Source of the DNA: Serpens sp964410065
GTDB lineage: Bacteria; Pseudomonadota; Gammaproteobacteria; Pseudomonadales; Pseudomonadaceae
Reading direction: 5' to 3'
Length of the DNA: 30,824 bases
Assembly: GCA_964410065.1 (NCBI GenBank)
Contig: CAYPFO010000041.1
Span: 1 to 30,824 of the forward strand
Under the pieces are notes generated by a model that was given only the letters and a program-made list of their open reading frames with translations, searched no databases and had not been told where the DNA came from. This document shows, piece after piece, positions 16,432-25,247 of this stretch (the first letter of the stretch is position 1; each line of letters begins with the position of its first letter). The position numbers and the translations under genes are program-made.

Positions 16432-17048
16432 TGCTGCTGCAGCTCGCGCTGGCCGGCGTCGAGCGCGGGCTCAACCGCGTACTGGCCCTGGACGCCACCG
16501 CCGGCCCGCGCCTGGCGCGGTTGTCTGGAAAGGTCATCGAAATCGACTGCCAGGCGCCGGCCGTGCGGCTATTTCTGTTGCCCCAGGGCGAAGAGCTGCG
16601 CCTGGCCCAGCGCTGGGATGCGCCGGTCGACTGCCGACTGCACGCCCCCGCCAGCGAATTGCTGCGCCTGGGCTTGAGTCATGACAAGGTTGCGGTGCTG
16701 CACGGCCCGCAGGTCGACCTGGACGGCGACAGCGCCGCATTGATTGATCTCGCCGGCATCCTTCAGGACCTGGAACTGGACTGGGAATACTACCTGGGCG
16801 AATGGCTCGGCCCGGTCGCGGGTCATCTGTTAGGTAGCCAGCTACGCGGCATGGCCGGCTGGGCCGGACAAAGCCTCGGCAGCCTGCATCTGAATCTGGC
16901 CGATTACCTGGCCGAAGAAGCACGCAGCCTGGTTGGCGCGCAGGAAGCCGAAGCACGCTTTGCTGAACTCGATCGTCTAAAACTTACGCTCGACCGCCTC
17001 GATGCGCGCATCGACCGCCTGATCCAAGGACGCAAAACCGCCCCATGA
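16431..17048 (+). CDS. ubiJ: Ubiquinone biosynthesis accessory factor UbiJ (SCP2 domain)
   Basis: Accessory protein of aerobic ubiquinone synthesis that, with UbiK, organises the Ubi complex and binds lipid intermediates in an SCP2 sterol-carrier fold. The protein is 205 residues. The SCP2 domain covers roughly residues 15-115, then comes a helical region and a C-terminal coiled coil (LDRLKLTLDRLDARIDRLIQ). It overlaps ubiE by one base and ubiB by four (ATGA), so the three genes are translationally coupled. Position between ubiE and ubiB is the main support for the gene name. Confidence 0.92.
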   Translation: MLLQLALAGVERGLNRVLALDATAGPRLARLSGKVIEIDCQAPAVRLFLLPQGEELRLAQRWDAPVDCRLHAPASELLRLGLSHDKVAVLHGPQVDLDGDSAALIDLAGILQDLELDWEYYLGEWLGPVAGHLLGSQLRGMAGWAGQSLGSLHLNLADYLAEEARSLVGAQEAEARFAELDRLKLTLDRLDARIDRLIQGRKTAP

Positions 17049-18655
17049 AGCTGTTCGCCGCCCTGCGCCGCCTGCTGCGCATCCTCTTCGTAGTGATTCG
17101 TTACCGGCTGGACGACCTGGTCTATGAGCTGCCGCTGCCTTGGTGGCTGCGCGCAACCGGCTATCTGCTGCCCTGGCGCTGGCTGCCGCGCCGCAAGGTA
17201 CATACCTCGCGAGGCGCACGCATGCGCCTGGCACTGGAGCACCTCGGACCGGTGTTCATCAAGTTCGGCCAAATCCTCTCCACTCGACGCGATCTGTTGC
17301 CTGAAGACATCGCCGACGAGCTGGCACTGCTGCAAGATCAGGTGCCGCCGTTCCCGGCTGAACAGGCCGTGGCCTTGATCGAAAGCCAGCTTGGCGCCTC
17401 GATCGCCGTGCTGTTTGCACGCTTTGAACAGCAGCCCCTGGCATCCGCCTCGGTCGCTCAGGTGCACAGCGCCCAGCTGCACAGCGGCGAGGAAGTGGTG
17501 GTCAAAGTGATCCGCCCCGGACTCAAGCCGATCATCGCCCAGGACCTGGCCTGGCTATTCCTGCTCGCGCGTCTGGCTGAACGGGTCTCCAGCGAAGCGC
17601 GTCGCCTGCACCCGATCGAGGTGGTCAGCGACTATGAAAAGATCATCTATGACGAACTCGACCTGCTGCGCGAGGCGGCCAACGCCAGCCAGCTCAAGCG
17701 AAATTTCGCTGATTCGCCGCTGATTTACGTGCCCCAGATCCACTGGGATTACAGCCGCCCCAAGGTGCTGGTCATGGAGCGCATCTACGGCGTACCTGTC
17801 ACTGACCTGGCCGCCTTGCGCGAGCTGCGCACCGACATGAAACTGCTTGCCGAGCGGGGCGTGGAAATCTTCTTTACCCAAGTGTTCCGCGACAGTTTCT
17901 TCCATGCCGACATGCATCCCGGCAATATCTTCGTCAACGTCCAGCAGCCCTGGAACCCGCGTTACATCGCCATTGACTGCGGTATCGTCGGCAGTCTCAC
18001 CCCTGAAGACCAGGACTACCTGGCGCGCAACCTGGTGGCCTTCTTCAAGCGCGATTACCGCAAGGTGGCGCAGCTGCACATCGACTCCGGCTGGGTGCCG
18101 GCGCACACCAAGGTCAACGAGTTCGAAGCGGCAATCCGCACAGTATGCGAGCCGATCTTCGAAAAGCCGCTCAAGGACATTTCCTTCGGCCAGCTGCTGC
18201 TGCGCCTGTTTCAGACCGCGCGCCGTTTCAACATGGAAATCCAGCCGCAACTGGTCCTGTTGCAGAAAACCCTGCTCAACATCGAAGGCCTGGGTCGTCA
18301 GCTGTACCCGGACCTCGACCTGTGGAGCACTGCCAAACCGTTCCTGGAACGCTGGATGCGCGAGCGCATGAGCCCCAAGACCCTGGCGCTGCAAGCCAAA
18401 TCGCAATTGGAACAGTTACCGCATCTGGCCACCATGACCCGCGATCTGCTTGAACGCATGTCACGTCCGCACCTGGCCGATGCCCCGGAACCCTGGCGAC
18501 GGCGCCGCGACGGCTGGGCAGTGCGCCTGCTCGGCTCGGCGCTGCTGGTGGGTGGCGCGGTGTTGGCCATGGGCAGCCAAGCGCTGAACGTGCCGGAAGC
18601 CTGGCCGATCTGGCTGATGGCGACTACCGGGCTTTATCTCGTCATTCGCCGATAG
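17045..18655 (+). CDS. ubiB: Ubiquinone biosynthesis protein UbiB (ABC1/ADCK atypical kinase family)
   Basis: Membrane-bound atypical kinase-like ATPase needed for ubiquinone synthesis. The protein is 536 residues. The N-terminal extension contains the family KxGQ motif (KFGQ, residues 73-76), which folds over the active site. The kinase-like core includes the ADMHPGN catalytic-loop motif at 288-294 and the IDCGIVG metal-binding motif shortly after it. Two hydrophobic segments near the C-terminus (LLGSALLVGGAVLAMGS and WPIWLMATTGLYLVI) anchor the protein in the inner membrane. The ATG overlaps the ubiJ stop. Confidence 0.96.
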   Translation: MKLFAALRRLLRILFVVIRYRLDDLVYELPLPWWLRATGYLLPWRWLPRRKVHTSRGARMRLALEHLGPVFIKFGQILSTRRDLLPEDIADELALLQDQVPPFPAEQAVALIESQLGASIAVLFARFEQQPLASASVAQVHSAQLHSGEEVVVKVIRPGLKPIIAQDLAWLFLLARLAERVSSEARRLHPIEVVSDYEKIIYDELDLLREAANASQLKRNFADSPLIYVPQIHWDYSRPKVLVMERIYGVPVTDLAALRELRTDMKLLAERGVEIFFTQVFRDSFFHADMHPGNIFVNVQQPWNPRYIAIDCGIVGSLTPEDQDYLARNLVAFFKRDYRKVAQLHIDSGWVPAHTKVNEFEAAIRTVCEPIFEKPLKDISFGQLLLRLFQTARRFNMEIQPQLVLLQKTLLNIEGLGRQLYPDLDLWSTAKPFLERWMRERMSPKTLALQAKSQLEQLPHLATMTRDLLERMSRPHLADAPEPWRRRRDGWAVRLLGSALLVGGAVLAMGSQALNVPEAWPIWLMATTGLYLVIRR

Positions 18656-18739
18656 CCAGCGACCGGCCCGACTGGCACACTTGGCTACCTAATTGTTGTA
18701 TGGGCTGCCTGACAGCCCCTTGTAGTAAACGGATAGGCA

Positions 18740-19141
18740 ATGAACGACTGGCTGGATGAAATCAACTGGAACGACGACGGCCTGGTGCCGGCCATCGCCC
18801 AGGACCACAAGACGGGCCGCGTCCTGATGATGGCCTGGATGAACCGTGAAGCCCTCCAGCTGACGGTCAGCGAACAACGCGCCATCTACTGGTCGCGCTC
18901 GCGCGGCAAGCTCTGGCGCAAGGGCGAAGAGTCCGGGCATGTGCAAACGCTGCATGAGATTCGCCTGGATTGTGACGCCGACGTGGTCATCCTGCAGGTC
19001 GAGCAGCAGGGCGGCATCGCCTGCCACACCGGCCGGGAAAGCTGTTTCTACCGCGTCTACCGCGACGGTGCCTGGCAGACGGTCGACCCACAATTGAAGA
19101 GTCCCGACGCCATCTATCACAAGGGCCATACTCATGAGTGA
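18740..19141 (+). CDS. hisI: Phosphoribosyl-AMP cyclohydrolase
   Basis: Opens the adenine ring of PR-AMP, the third step of histidine synthesis. The protein is 133 residues, the stand-alone HisI form rather than the HisIE fusion of enterobacteria. The zinc-binding and catalytic stretch includes RLDCDADVVILQVEQ and the cysteine pair in GIACHTGRESCFY, and SRSRGKLWRKGEESGH is the family signature. It overlaps hisE by 8 bp. The 84-nt gap after ubiB may hold its promoter, but I see no convincing one. Confidence 0.96.
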   Translation: MNDWLDEINWNDDGLVPAIAQDHKTGRVLMMAWMNREALQLTVSEQRAIYWSRSRGKLWRKGEESGHVQTLHEIRLDCDADVVILQVEQQGGIACHTGRESCFYRVYRDGAWQTVDPQLKSPDAIYHKGHTHE

Positions 19142-19466
19142 CACCTTGGACCGCCTGGCCGACGTACTCGAAGCGCGTAAGAATGCCGCAGCGGACACCT
19201 CTTACGTGGCCAGCCTGTATCATAAGGGCCTGAACAAGATCCTCGAAAAGGTCGGTGAGGAATCGGTGGAAACCATCCTGGCCGCCAAGGACGCCGCCAT
19301 CAGCGGCGACTGCAGCGACCTGATCTACGAAACCGCCGACCTGTGGTTCCACAGCCTGGTCATGCTCGCTGCACTGGGCCAGCACCCACAGGCCGTTCTG
19401 GACGAATTGGACCGGCGTTTCGGCCTCTCCGGACACGTGGAAAAATCCGCGCGTTCGCAATCCTGA
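19134..19466 (+). CDS. hisE: Phosphoribosyl-ATP diphosphatase
   Basis: Hydrolyses PR-ATP to PR-AMP, the second histidine step. The protein is 110 residues of the all-alpha NTP pyrophosphohydrolase fold, with the metal-binding cluster KVGEESVETILAAK and the second acidic site CSDLIYETADLWFH. The ATG lies inside the hisI stop region (8-bp overlap). It is followed closely (24 nt) by tatA, an arrangement familiar from other pseudomonads. Confidence 0.96.
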   Translation: MSDTLDRLADVLEARKNAAADTSYVASLYHKGLNKILEKVGEESVETILAAKDAAISGDCSDLIYETADLWFHSLVMLAALGQHPQAVLDELDRRFGLSGHVEKSARSQS

Positions 19467-19490
19467 CATTTATCTTCCCGGAGACACATC

Positions 19491-19727
19491 ATGGGACTCG
19501 GCGGCATCAGCATCTGGCAACTGCTCATCATCCTGCTCATCGTCGTCATGCTGTTCGGCACCAAGCGCCTCAAGGGCCTGGGTTCCGATCTTGGCGACGC
19601 GATCAAGGGCTTTCGCAAATCGGTTGGTGCCGAGGACGACAAGCCTACGCCCACGGTTGAAGAGCAAAAAGGGCACACCATCAATGGCGAAGCGCGCAAG
19701 GTCGAAGACCCGGTTAAGAAAGACTGA
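19491..19727 (+). CDS. tatA: Sec-independent translocase subunit TatA
   Basis: Pore-forming subunit of the twin-arginine translocase, which exports folded proteins. The protein is 78 residues. A single N-terminal membrane span (about residues 4-20, ISIWQLLIILLIVVMLF) is followed by the FGTKRL hinge and an amphipathic helix (LGSDLGDAIKGFRKSV), then a short charged tail. GGAG lies upstream of the ATG. It is the first tat gene, 33 nt before tatB. Confidence 0.96.
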   Translation: MGLGGISIWQLLIILLIVVMLFGTKRLKGLGSDLGDAIKGFRKSVGAEDDKPTPTVEEQKGHTINGEARKVEDPVKKD

Positions 19728-19760
19728 GTCGCGTCCCGCACACGTCCTTAAGGCTCAATC

Positions 19761-20153
19761 ATGTTTGACGTAGGCTTTAGCGAACTGCTGCTGGTCGCCC
19801 TGGTTGGTTTGATTGTGCTCGGCCCGGAGCGTTTGCCCGTCGCCGCGCGCAAGGCAGGTTTATGGATCGGACGGCTCAAGCGCAGCTTCAATAACATCAA
19901 GAACGAAGTGGAACGCGAAATCGGTGCCGATGAAATCCGCCGCCAACTGCACAACGAGCAGATTCTCGATCTGGAACGCGAGATGAAGCAGAGTCTGGGC
20001 CTGGCGCCGAAAACTGATGCAACGGCCAGCCCCACACCGGCTCCGACTGCATCGCCCAACATCGCCCCGGATGCCGCACCTACATCCACCGTCGCGCCCG
20101 CTAGCGAGCCGCCGGCCTCGCCCAGCCACCAGGATAAACCGCAACAACCATGA
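19761..20153 (+). CDS. tatB: Sec-independent translocase subunit TatB
   Basis: Forms the substrate-binding complex with TatC. The protein is 130 residues. The start MFDVGFSELLLVALVGLIVL is the TatB membrane span with its conserved glutamate, followed by GPERLPVAARKAG, an amphipathic helix, and a long Pro/Ala/Thr-rich variable tail (about 95-130). Its stop overlaps the tatC ATG by 4 bp. Confidence 0.95.
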   Translation: MFDVGFSELLLVALVGLIVLGPERLPVAARKAGLWIGRLKRSFNNIKNEVEREIGADEIRRQLHNEQILDLEREMKQSLGLAPKTDATASPTPAPTASPNIAPDAAPTSTVAPASEPPASPSHQDKPQQP

Positions 20154-20950
20154 GCATCCGCACCCCCGAAGACCAGGAAATGCCGCTTGTCTCGCACCTG
20201 ACTGAGTTGCGCACGCGCCTGCTGCGCTGCGTGATTGCCATCCTGCTGATCTTCGCGGCTCTGTTCTACTTTGCTCAGGACATCTATGCGCTTGTAGCGG
20301 CGCCGCTGCGCGCCTACCTGCCCGAAGGCGCGACGATGATCGCCACGGGCGTGGCCTCGCCGTTCCTCACGCCGTTCAAGCTGACTCTGGTGGTGTCGCT
20401 GTTCCTGGGTATGCCGGTCGTGCTGCAGCAAATCTGGGGGTTCATTGCTCCGGGTTTGTACAAGCAGGAGAAGCGCATCGCCGTGCCCTTGCTGGTGTCC
20501 AGCATTCTGCTGTTCTACGCCGGCATGGCCTTCGCCTACTTCGTGGTGTTTCCTATCATGTTCGGCTTCTTTGCCAGCGTGACACCCGAAGGCGTGGCGA
20601 TGATGACCGACATCGGCCAGTACCTGGATTTCGTGCTCACGCTGTTCTTCGCCTTCGGCGTGGCCTTCGAGATTCCCATCGCCACCTTCCTGCTGATCTG
20701 GGTCGGCATCGTCGATGTGGCGACCCTACGCAAGAGTCGTCCCTACGTGGTTGTCGGCTGCTTCATCATCGGCATGTTCCTCACCCCGCCGGATGTGTTT
20801 TCGCAAATCCTGCTGGCCGTGCCGATGTGGCTTCTTTTCGAAGTCGGCGTGTTCTTCGGCGCCATGGTCAAGCGACAGGCGGCAGAAGCTGAGGAAGCCG
20901 AAGAACACAACGAAAACACCAGCGACCAGCCACCCGCACCGCGCCCGTGA
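20150..20950 (+). CDS. tatC: Sec-independent translocase subunit TatC
   Basis: Twin-arginine signal-peptide receptor. The protein is 266 residues with six predicted membrane spans. The conserved cytoplasmic N-terminus MPLVSHLTELRTRLLR is at about 11-26, and SPFLTPFKLTLVVSLF and PVVLQQIWGFIAPGLYKQEKR are family blocks. The tail is charged (EAEEAEEHNEN). The TGA overlaps the GTG start of rsmE. Confidence 0.96.
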   Translation: MSIRTPEDQEMPLVSHLTELRTRLLRCVIAILLIFAALFYFAQDIYALVAAPLRAYLPEGATMIATGVASPFLTPFKLTLVVSLFLGMPVVLQQIWGFIAPGLYKQEKRIAVPLLVSSILLFYAGMAFAYFVVFPIMFGFFASVTPEGVAMMTDIGQYLDFVLTLFFAFGVAFEIPIATFLLIWVGIVDVATLRKSRPYVVVGCFIIGMFLTPPDVFSQILLAVPMWLLFEVGVFFGAMVKRQAAEAEEAEEHNENTSDQPPAPRP

Positions 20951-21660
20951 ACCTGCTGCTGCTCGAAGATGCCGACTTCATTGCCGCCGACCGCGCCGTC
21001 CTGCGCGATCGACGGCTGACCCATCTGCACGAGGTGCACCGCGCCGACGCCGGCGACAGCCTGCGCGTCGGTCGCCTCGGCGGCCTGATGGGTAAAGGTC
21101 GGATTCTGCGTCTGGACACCCACGAAGCCGAGCTGCAGGTCTGCTTCGACCAACCGCCGCCGGCCAAGCTGCCGCTGACCCTGTTGCTCGCTCTGCCCCG
21201 GCCGAAAATGCTCAAGCGGGTGCTGCAGACCGTGGCCACCCTGGGTGTGTCGCGCCTGATCCTGCTTAATAGCTACCGTGTGGAAAAAAGCTTCTGGCAG
21301 ACACCGTTCCTCGATCCCGCAACGATTCGCGAGCAATTACTCCTCGGCCTGGAGCAAGCCCGCGATACGGTGCTGCCGGAAGTCCTCATCGAGAAACGCT
21401 TCAAGCCCTTCGTCGAGGACCGCCTGCCTGGGTTGGCTGACGGTACGCTCGGCCTGGTCGGCCATCCCGGCGACTATCCCGCCTGCCCACGTGGACTGCC
21501 GCTTGACCAGCCCGTGACCCTGGCCATCGGCCCCGAAGGCGGCTGGATCCCCTACGAAGTGGACAAACTCGCTGAGGCTGGCTTGCAGCCAGTGCAATTG
21601 GGTGAGCGCATCCTGCGTGTCGAGACTGCCGTTACCGCCCTGCTGGCGCGGCTGTACTGA
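20947..21660 (+). CDS. rsmE: 16S rRNA (uracil-1498-N3)-methyltransferase RsmE
   Basis: SPOUT-class methyltransferase that modifies U1498 of 16S rRNA. The protein is 237 residues with a PUA-like N-terminal domain (about 1-70, HLHEVHRADAGDSLRVG). The C-terminal trefoil-knot SAM site contains LAIGPEGGWIPYEVD and LGERILRVETAVTALLA. The start is GTG at 20947, overlapping the tatC stop by four bases; the resulting NLLLLEDADF N-terminus matches the family. It ends convergently with dtd after 25 nt, and no clear terminator is visible between them. Confidence 0.95.
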   Translation: MNLLLLEDADFIAADRAVLRDRRLTHLHEVHRADAGDSLRVGRLGGLMGKGRILRLDTHEAELQVCFDQPPPAKLPLTLLLALPRPKMLKRVLQTVATLGVSRLILLNSYRVEKSFWQTPFLDPATIREQLLLGLEQARDTVLPEVLIEKRFKPFVEDRLPGLADGTLGLVGHPGDYPACPRGLPLDQPVTLAIGPEGGWIPYEVDKLAEAGLQPVQLGERILRVETAVTALLARLY

Positions 21661-21685
21661 CTCGGCTGCATTGTTCAGTGGGAGC

Positions 21686-22123
21686 TCAGGTTTCCAGTAG
21701 AAACGTCACTGGCCCATCATTGACCAAATGCACCTGCATATCGGCCCCGAAACGGCCGGTGGCCACGTGCGAGTGCAGGGTACGCGCCAACTCGGCGAGG
21801 TGATTGAACAGTTGCTCTCCCAACGCCGGCGACGCTGCCGTGGAAAAACCGGGGCGCAGGCCGCTTTTGGTGTCGGCTGCCAAGGTAAACTGCGAGACCA
21901 GCAGCAAACCGCCGTCGACATCCTTGAGGGACAGGTTCATTTTTCCCTCGGCATCGCTGAAGACCCGATAATTGAGCAGTTTGTTGAGTAGCTTGCTGAC
22001 ACTCGCCCGAGTGTCCTGGGGTTCAACGCCGACCAGCACCAATAAGCCCTGATCGATGGCACCGACTATCTCACCGTCGACCTCGACGCGTGCGCCGCGC
22101 ACACGCTGGATCAACGCCTTCAT
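21686..22123 (-). CDS. dtd: D-aminoacyl-tRNA deacylase
   Basis: Removes D-amino acids (and glycine from tRNA-Ala) mischarged onto tRNA. The protein is 145 residues. The conserved SQFTLAADT motif is near residues 77-85, and the C-terminal NDGPVTFLLET motif carries the cross-subunit GP motif. The ATG overlaps the stop of pip by 3 bases (a 4-nt shared ATGA), so the two are co-translated. Confidence 0.96.
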   Translation of the reverse strand: MKALIQRVRGARVEVDGEIVGAIDQGLLVLVGVEPQDTRASVSKLLNKLLNYRVFSDAEGKMNLSLKDVDGGLLLVSQFTLAADTKSGLRPGFSTAASPALGEQLFNHLAELARTLHSHVATGRFGADMQVHLVNDGPVTFLLET

Positions 22124-23085
22124 GTATCACCCCTGGGGACTTTACGCAGGCGTCGCGCCATTTGATCCGTAGCGCGCACCAGTGCATCGACGATGCCACG
22201 CTCGCCCGCCGAATGACCCGCCTCGCGAATGATCTGCAACTCGCTGTTCGGCCACACCTGATGCAGTGCCCATGCGTTGTCCAAGGGACAGATCACGTCG
22301 TAGCGACCATGCACAATGATGCCCGGCAGATGAGCAATCTTGTGCATGTCGCGTAGCAACTGATCCGGCTCAAGAAACGCATTATTGATGAAGTAATGGC
22401 ACTCGATACGGGCGATCGACAGCGCCCGCTCGTTGAAGCGCTCCACCACGTCGGGGTTCGGCCGCAGGGTCGCGGTGCGCCCTTCCCAGCAGGACCAGGC
22501 CTTGGCGGCCTGCATCTGGGCGATCTGGTCCTCGCCGGTCAGGCGCTTGTAGAAAGCCTGCATCAGCTCGCCGCGCTCGTCGGGTGGTATCGGTGCCACA
22601 TAGTCCTGCCAGTAATCGGGGAACAGCCGGCTGGCGCCTTCCTGATAGAACCAGTGAAACTCCTTCGGGCGGCACAGGAATATGCCCCGCAGCACCAGGC
22701 CAAGGACACGCTCGGTGTGGCGCTGCGCATAGGCCAGTGACAGGGTGGAACCCCAGGAGCCGCCGAACAGCAGCCATTTGTCGATGCCCAGGTGTTCACG
22801 AATGCGCTCCATGTCGTCGACCAGATGCCAGGTTGTGTTATCCACCAGGCTGGCAAACGGCGTCGAGCGTCCGCAGCCACGCTGATCGAAGGTAATGATG
22901 CGATAGAGGTTGGGATCGAAATAACTGCGCGATTGCGGATCGCAACCCGCACCGGGTCCGCCGTGCACGAACAGCACCGGCAAGCCGCTGGGCGTACCGC
23001 TTTCGTCGATATGCAAGGTGTGGGTTTCATCAACCGCCAAGGTATGGACGGCGTAAGGCTTTATTTCAGGATATAGAGGCTGCAT
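22120..23085 (-). CDS. pip: Proline iminopeptidase
   Basis: Alpha/beta-hydrolase aminopeptidase (family S33) that removes N-terminal proline. The protein is 321 residues. The oxyanion-hole motif HGGPGAG is at 41-47, the nucleophile S110 is in GGSWGS, the acid is D263 (GRYDVICP) and the base is H291 (AGHSAGE). The N-terminus LYPEIKPYAVHTLAVDETHTL is typical of the proteobacterial enzyme. It lies upstream of dtd and overlaps it; the pip-dtd pair is familiar in Pseudomonas. Confidence 0.94.
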   Translation of the reverse strand: MQPLYPEIKPYAVHTLAVDETHTLHIDESGTPSGLPVLFVHGGPGAGCDPQSRSYFDPNLYRIITFDQRGCGRSTPFASLVDNTTWHLVDDMERIREHLGIDKWLLFGGSWGSTLSLAYAQRHTERVLGLVLRGIFLCRPKEFHWFYQEGASRLFPDYWQDYVAPIPPDERGELMQAFYKRLTGEDQIAQMQAAKAWSCWEGRTATLRPNPDVVERFNERALSIARIECHYFINNAFLEPDQLLRDMHKIAHLPGIIVHGRYDVICPLDNAWALHQVWPNSELQIIREAGHSAGERGIVDALVRATDQMARRLRKVPRGDT

Positions 23086-23215
23086 GGCGTGCTCCCAGCG
23101 TCTGTGCAGTGCGTCTCGACGCGGCGGTCGTGGATCATCACGGCATCATAGCGGGGAAATACGCCGTGCATGTCACCCCAAGCGTCACTCACCCGCTCCT
23201 TCGCTCAGGCTCCGC

Positions 23216-23473
23216 TCAGCGCAGCCCCTGGGCCGAGAACATCAGCACCTTGTCACCGGCGTATTGCACGCTGATAAAGCTGCGGTCATCACCCCAGGTA
23301 CAGCTCGAAAGGCCCAGTGCACCGGAACACTGCTCTGGTTTGCCCAGTAGCGTTTCCACCTCGGCCCGACTCATACCCGACGACAACTGGGCGTAGGTTT
23401 CCTGATTCACTTTGCCTTTGCAGGCACTGAGCAGCAGGCAGGCTGCCAGCAGGGCGACAATACGTAACGGCAT
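23216..23473 (-). CDS. Small outer-membrane-type lipoprotein, BamE/SmpA-like fold
   Basis: An 85-residue protein with a lipoprotein signal peptide: basic start, hydrophobic IVALLAACLLL and a lipobox LSAC, so Cys18 would be the lipidated residue. The mature part has the YAQLSSGMSRAEVETLLGKPEQC pattern (a tyrosine, then a helix, then LLGxP) seen in SmpA/BamE-type and DUF3862 domains, and two more cysteines (CSGALGLSSC) that could form a disulfide. AAGGAG precedes the ATG. Function is unknown; an envelope role is inferred from the signal only. Confidence 0.85.
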   Translation of the reverse strand: MPLRIVALLAACLLLSACKGKVNQETYAQLSSGMSRAEVETLLGKPEQCSGALGLSSCTWGDDRSFISVQYAGDKVLMFSAQGLR

Positions 23474-23552
23474 TGTATGACTCCTTGTATATACGCCAAC
23501 CTGCCGGCTCGGTTGGCATGATCAGCCAGAGGCCGACACAGGCGGTTTTCAG

Positions 23553-24155
23553 TTAGAAGCTTGAGCCTGGCTCAGCCAGATAACTCAGTTCATCGAGGCT
23601 ACTGACGCGCCCGAGAATGGCATTGCGGTGGGGGAACCGCCCGAATCGCTCGATCACCCGATGATGTGCCTTGGCGAACTCCAGAAAACTGACAAAGGCA
23701 GGGCTGTCGGCGTCATTCTGCTCGGCGAGCAAAACGGCAAAGGCCTGTACGGCGCGCTCCTGGTGCGGCAGGCTTTCGGCGTGCTCGAGGACCAGATAGC
23801 AGAACACCCGCTGTATGGCCGGCAGACGACGGTCCCAGCCGTGCTCCAGACCTCGCTCCAGCAAGGCCAAGGCACGGGCATCGCCCGCGAAGGCGCGTGG
23901 CGTGCCGCGGTGGATCATGCGCGGCAACTGGTCGAGCAACAACAACAGGGCCAACCAGCCTTCCGGATTGCTGGCCCAGTCACCCAGATAACCATTCAGT
24001 GCCTGCTCGGTCAGGGCACCGAAGCGCGCTTGCGCCTCGGCATCCTGCTCTGCCCGGTAACCGAACCACAGCCCGTTCTGCCGCGCCGCCTGCTCGCCGG
24101 CGGGCGCGTCAGCGCCAAACCACCAGTCGAGCAACGGTTGCCAGGTCGTGTTCAT
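23553..24155 (-). CDS. DUF924 family protein
   Basis: A 200-residue protein of the all-helical DUF924 family. The visible features are the start TTWQPLLDWWFG, the LLLLLDQLPRMIHRGTPRAFAGD block, YLVLEHAESLPHQERAV and a C-terminal AKAHHRVIERFGRFPHRNAILGR motif, all typical. No enzymatic function is established. The ATG overlaps the fbp stop (4-nt ATGA), so it is probably expressed with fructose-bisphosphatase. Confidence 0.88.
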   Translation of the reverse strand: MNTTWQPLLDWWFGADAPAGEQAARQNGLWFGYRAEQDAEAQARFGALTEQALNGYLGDWASNPEGWLALLLLLDQLPRMIHRGTPRAFAGDARALALLERGLEHGWDRRLPAIQRVFCYLVLEHAESLPHQERAVQAFAVLLAEQNDADSPAFVSFLEFAKAHHRVIERFGRFPHRNAILGRVSSLDELSYLAEPGSSF

Positions 24156-25165
24156 GACTCAGTCTGGTGGTACTGGGTGATGCGCTCGACTTCTTCCTTG
24201 GAGCCGAGGAACACCGCCACGCGCTGGTGCAGGGAGTTCGGCTGGATATCCAGGATGCGCTGATGACCGTCAGTGGAGGCGCCCCCGGCTTGTTCAATGA
24301 TCATCGACATCGGGTTGGCCTCGTACATCAGGCGCAGCTTGCCGGGCTTTTCCGGTTCGCGGGCATCGCGCGGGTACATGAATACACCGCCACGAGTGAG
24401 GATGCGATGCACGTCAGCCACCATCGCGGCGACCCAACGCATGTTGTAGTTCTTGGCCAGCGGGCCTTCCTTGCCGGCAAGCAGTTCGCTGACATACCGC
24501 TTCACTGGCGCTTCCCAGTGGCGCTGGTTGGACATGTTGATGGCGAACTCGGCGGTCTGCTCCGGCACGCGGATGTTGTCGTGGGTCAGCACCCAGTTGC
24601 CCATGTGCGGGTCGAGGGTGAAGCCTTTGACGCCGTTGCCCAGGGTCAGCACCAGCATGGTTTGCGGGCCATAGATAGCGTAACCGGCGCACACCTGCTC
24701 GGTGCCCTTCTGCAGGAAGGCTTCTTCGGAAAGATCGCCCTTGCCGCGCAGATTGTCCGCGCAACGCAGTACGGAGAAGATGGTGCCCACGGACACGTTC
24801 ACATCGATGTTGGAGGAGCCGTCCAGCGGGTCGAACACCAGCAGGTACGCACCCTTCGGGTAACGGCCAGGAATCTGATAGGCCTCTTCCATTTCCTCCG
24901 ACGCCATGCCGGCCAGGTGGCCGCCCCACTCGTTGGCTTCCAGCAGGATGTCGTTGGACAGCACGTCGAGTTTTTTCTGTACCTCGCCCTGTACGTTCTC
25001 GGTACCCATGCTGCCCAACACGCCGCCCAACGCGCCCAGGGACACCTCGTGGCTGATCTGCCGGCAGGCACGCGCCACCACCTCGATCAGGAAACGCAGG
25101 TCTGCCGGGGTGTTGAAGTTGCGAGTCTGCTCGATCAGGTAGCGACTCAGGGTGATGCTGGACAT
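24152..25165 (-). CDS. fbp: Class I fructose-1,6-bisphosphatase
   Basis: Gluconeogenic phosphatase converting fructose-1,6-bisphosphate to fructose-6-phosphate. The protein is 337 residues. Metal and substrate residues lie in FDPLDGSSNIDVN (DPLDGSS at 112-118), in ILLEANEW and ILTRGGVFMYPRDAREPEKPGKLRLMYEANP, and in the late EQAGG motif. The ATG at 25165 gives SSITLSRYLIEQTR, the family N-terminus; an ATG at 25201 would add 12 residues unlike homologues. Pseudomonads lack phosphofructokinase in the EMP sense, so this enzyme serves the upper gluconeogenic branch. It overlaps the DUF924 gene downstream. Confidence 0.96.
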   Translation of the reverse strand: MSSITLSRYLIEQTRNFNTPADLRFLIEVVARACRQISHEVSLGALGGVLGSMGTENVQGEVQKKLDVLSNDILLEANEWGGHLAGMASEEMEEAYQIPGRYPKGAYLLVFDPLDGSSNIDVNVSVGTIFSVLRCADNLRGKGDLSEEAFLQKGTEQVCAGYAIYGPQTMLVLTLGNGVKGFTLDPHMGNWVLTHDNIRVPEQTAEFAINMSNQRHWEAPVKRYVSELLAGKEGPLAKNYNMRWVAAMVADVHRILTRGGVFMYPRDAREPEKPGKLRLMYEANPMSMIIEQAGGASTDGHQRILDIQPNSLHQRVAVFLGSKEEVERITQYHQTES

Positions 25166-25247
25166 GGACGGGCTCCGAAGGGCGATATAAAAGAAGTGCA
25201 TTTTAGCCTGTGTTGCCTGCCAAGCGCCCGCCAGCGAACGGCTTTTC

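Noticed and set aside
21661..21685. Terminator between convergent rsmE and dtd
   Set aside because: The 25-nt gap holds no stem with a U tract.
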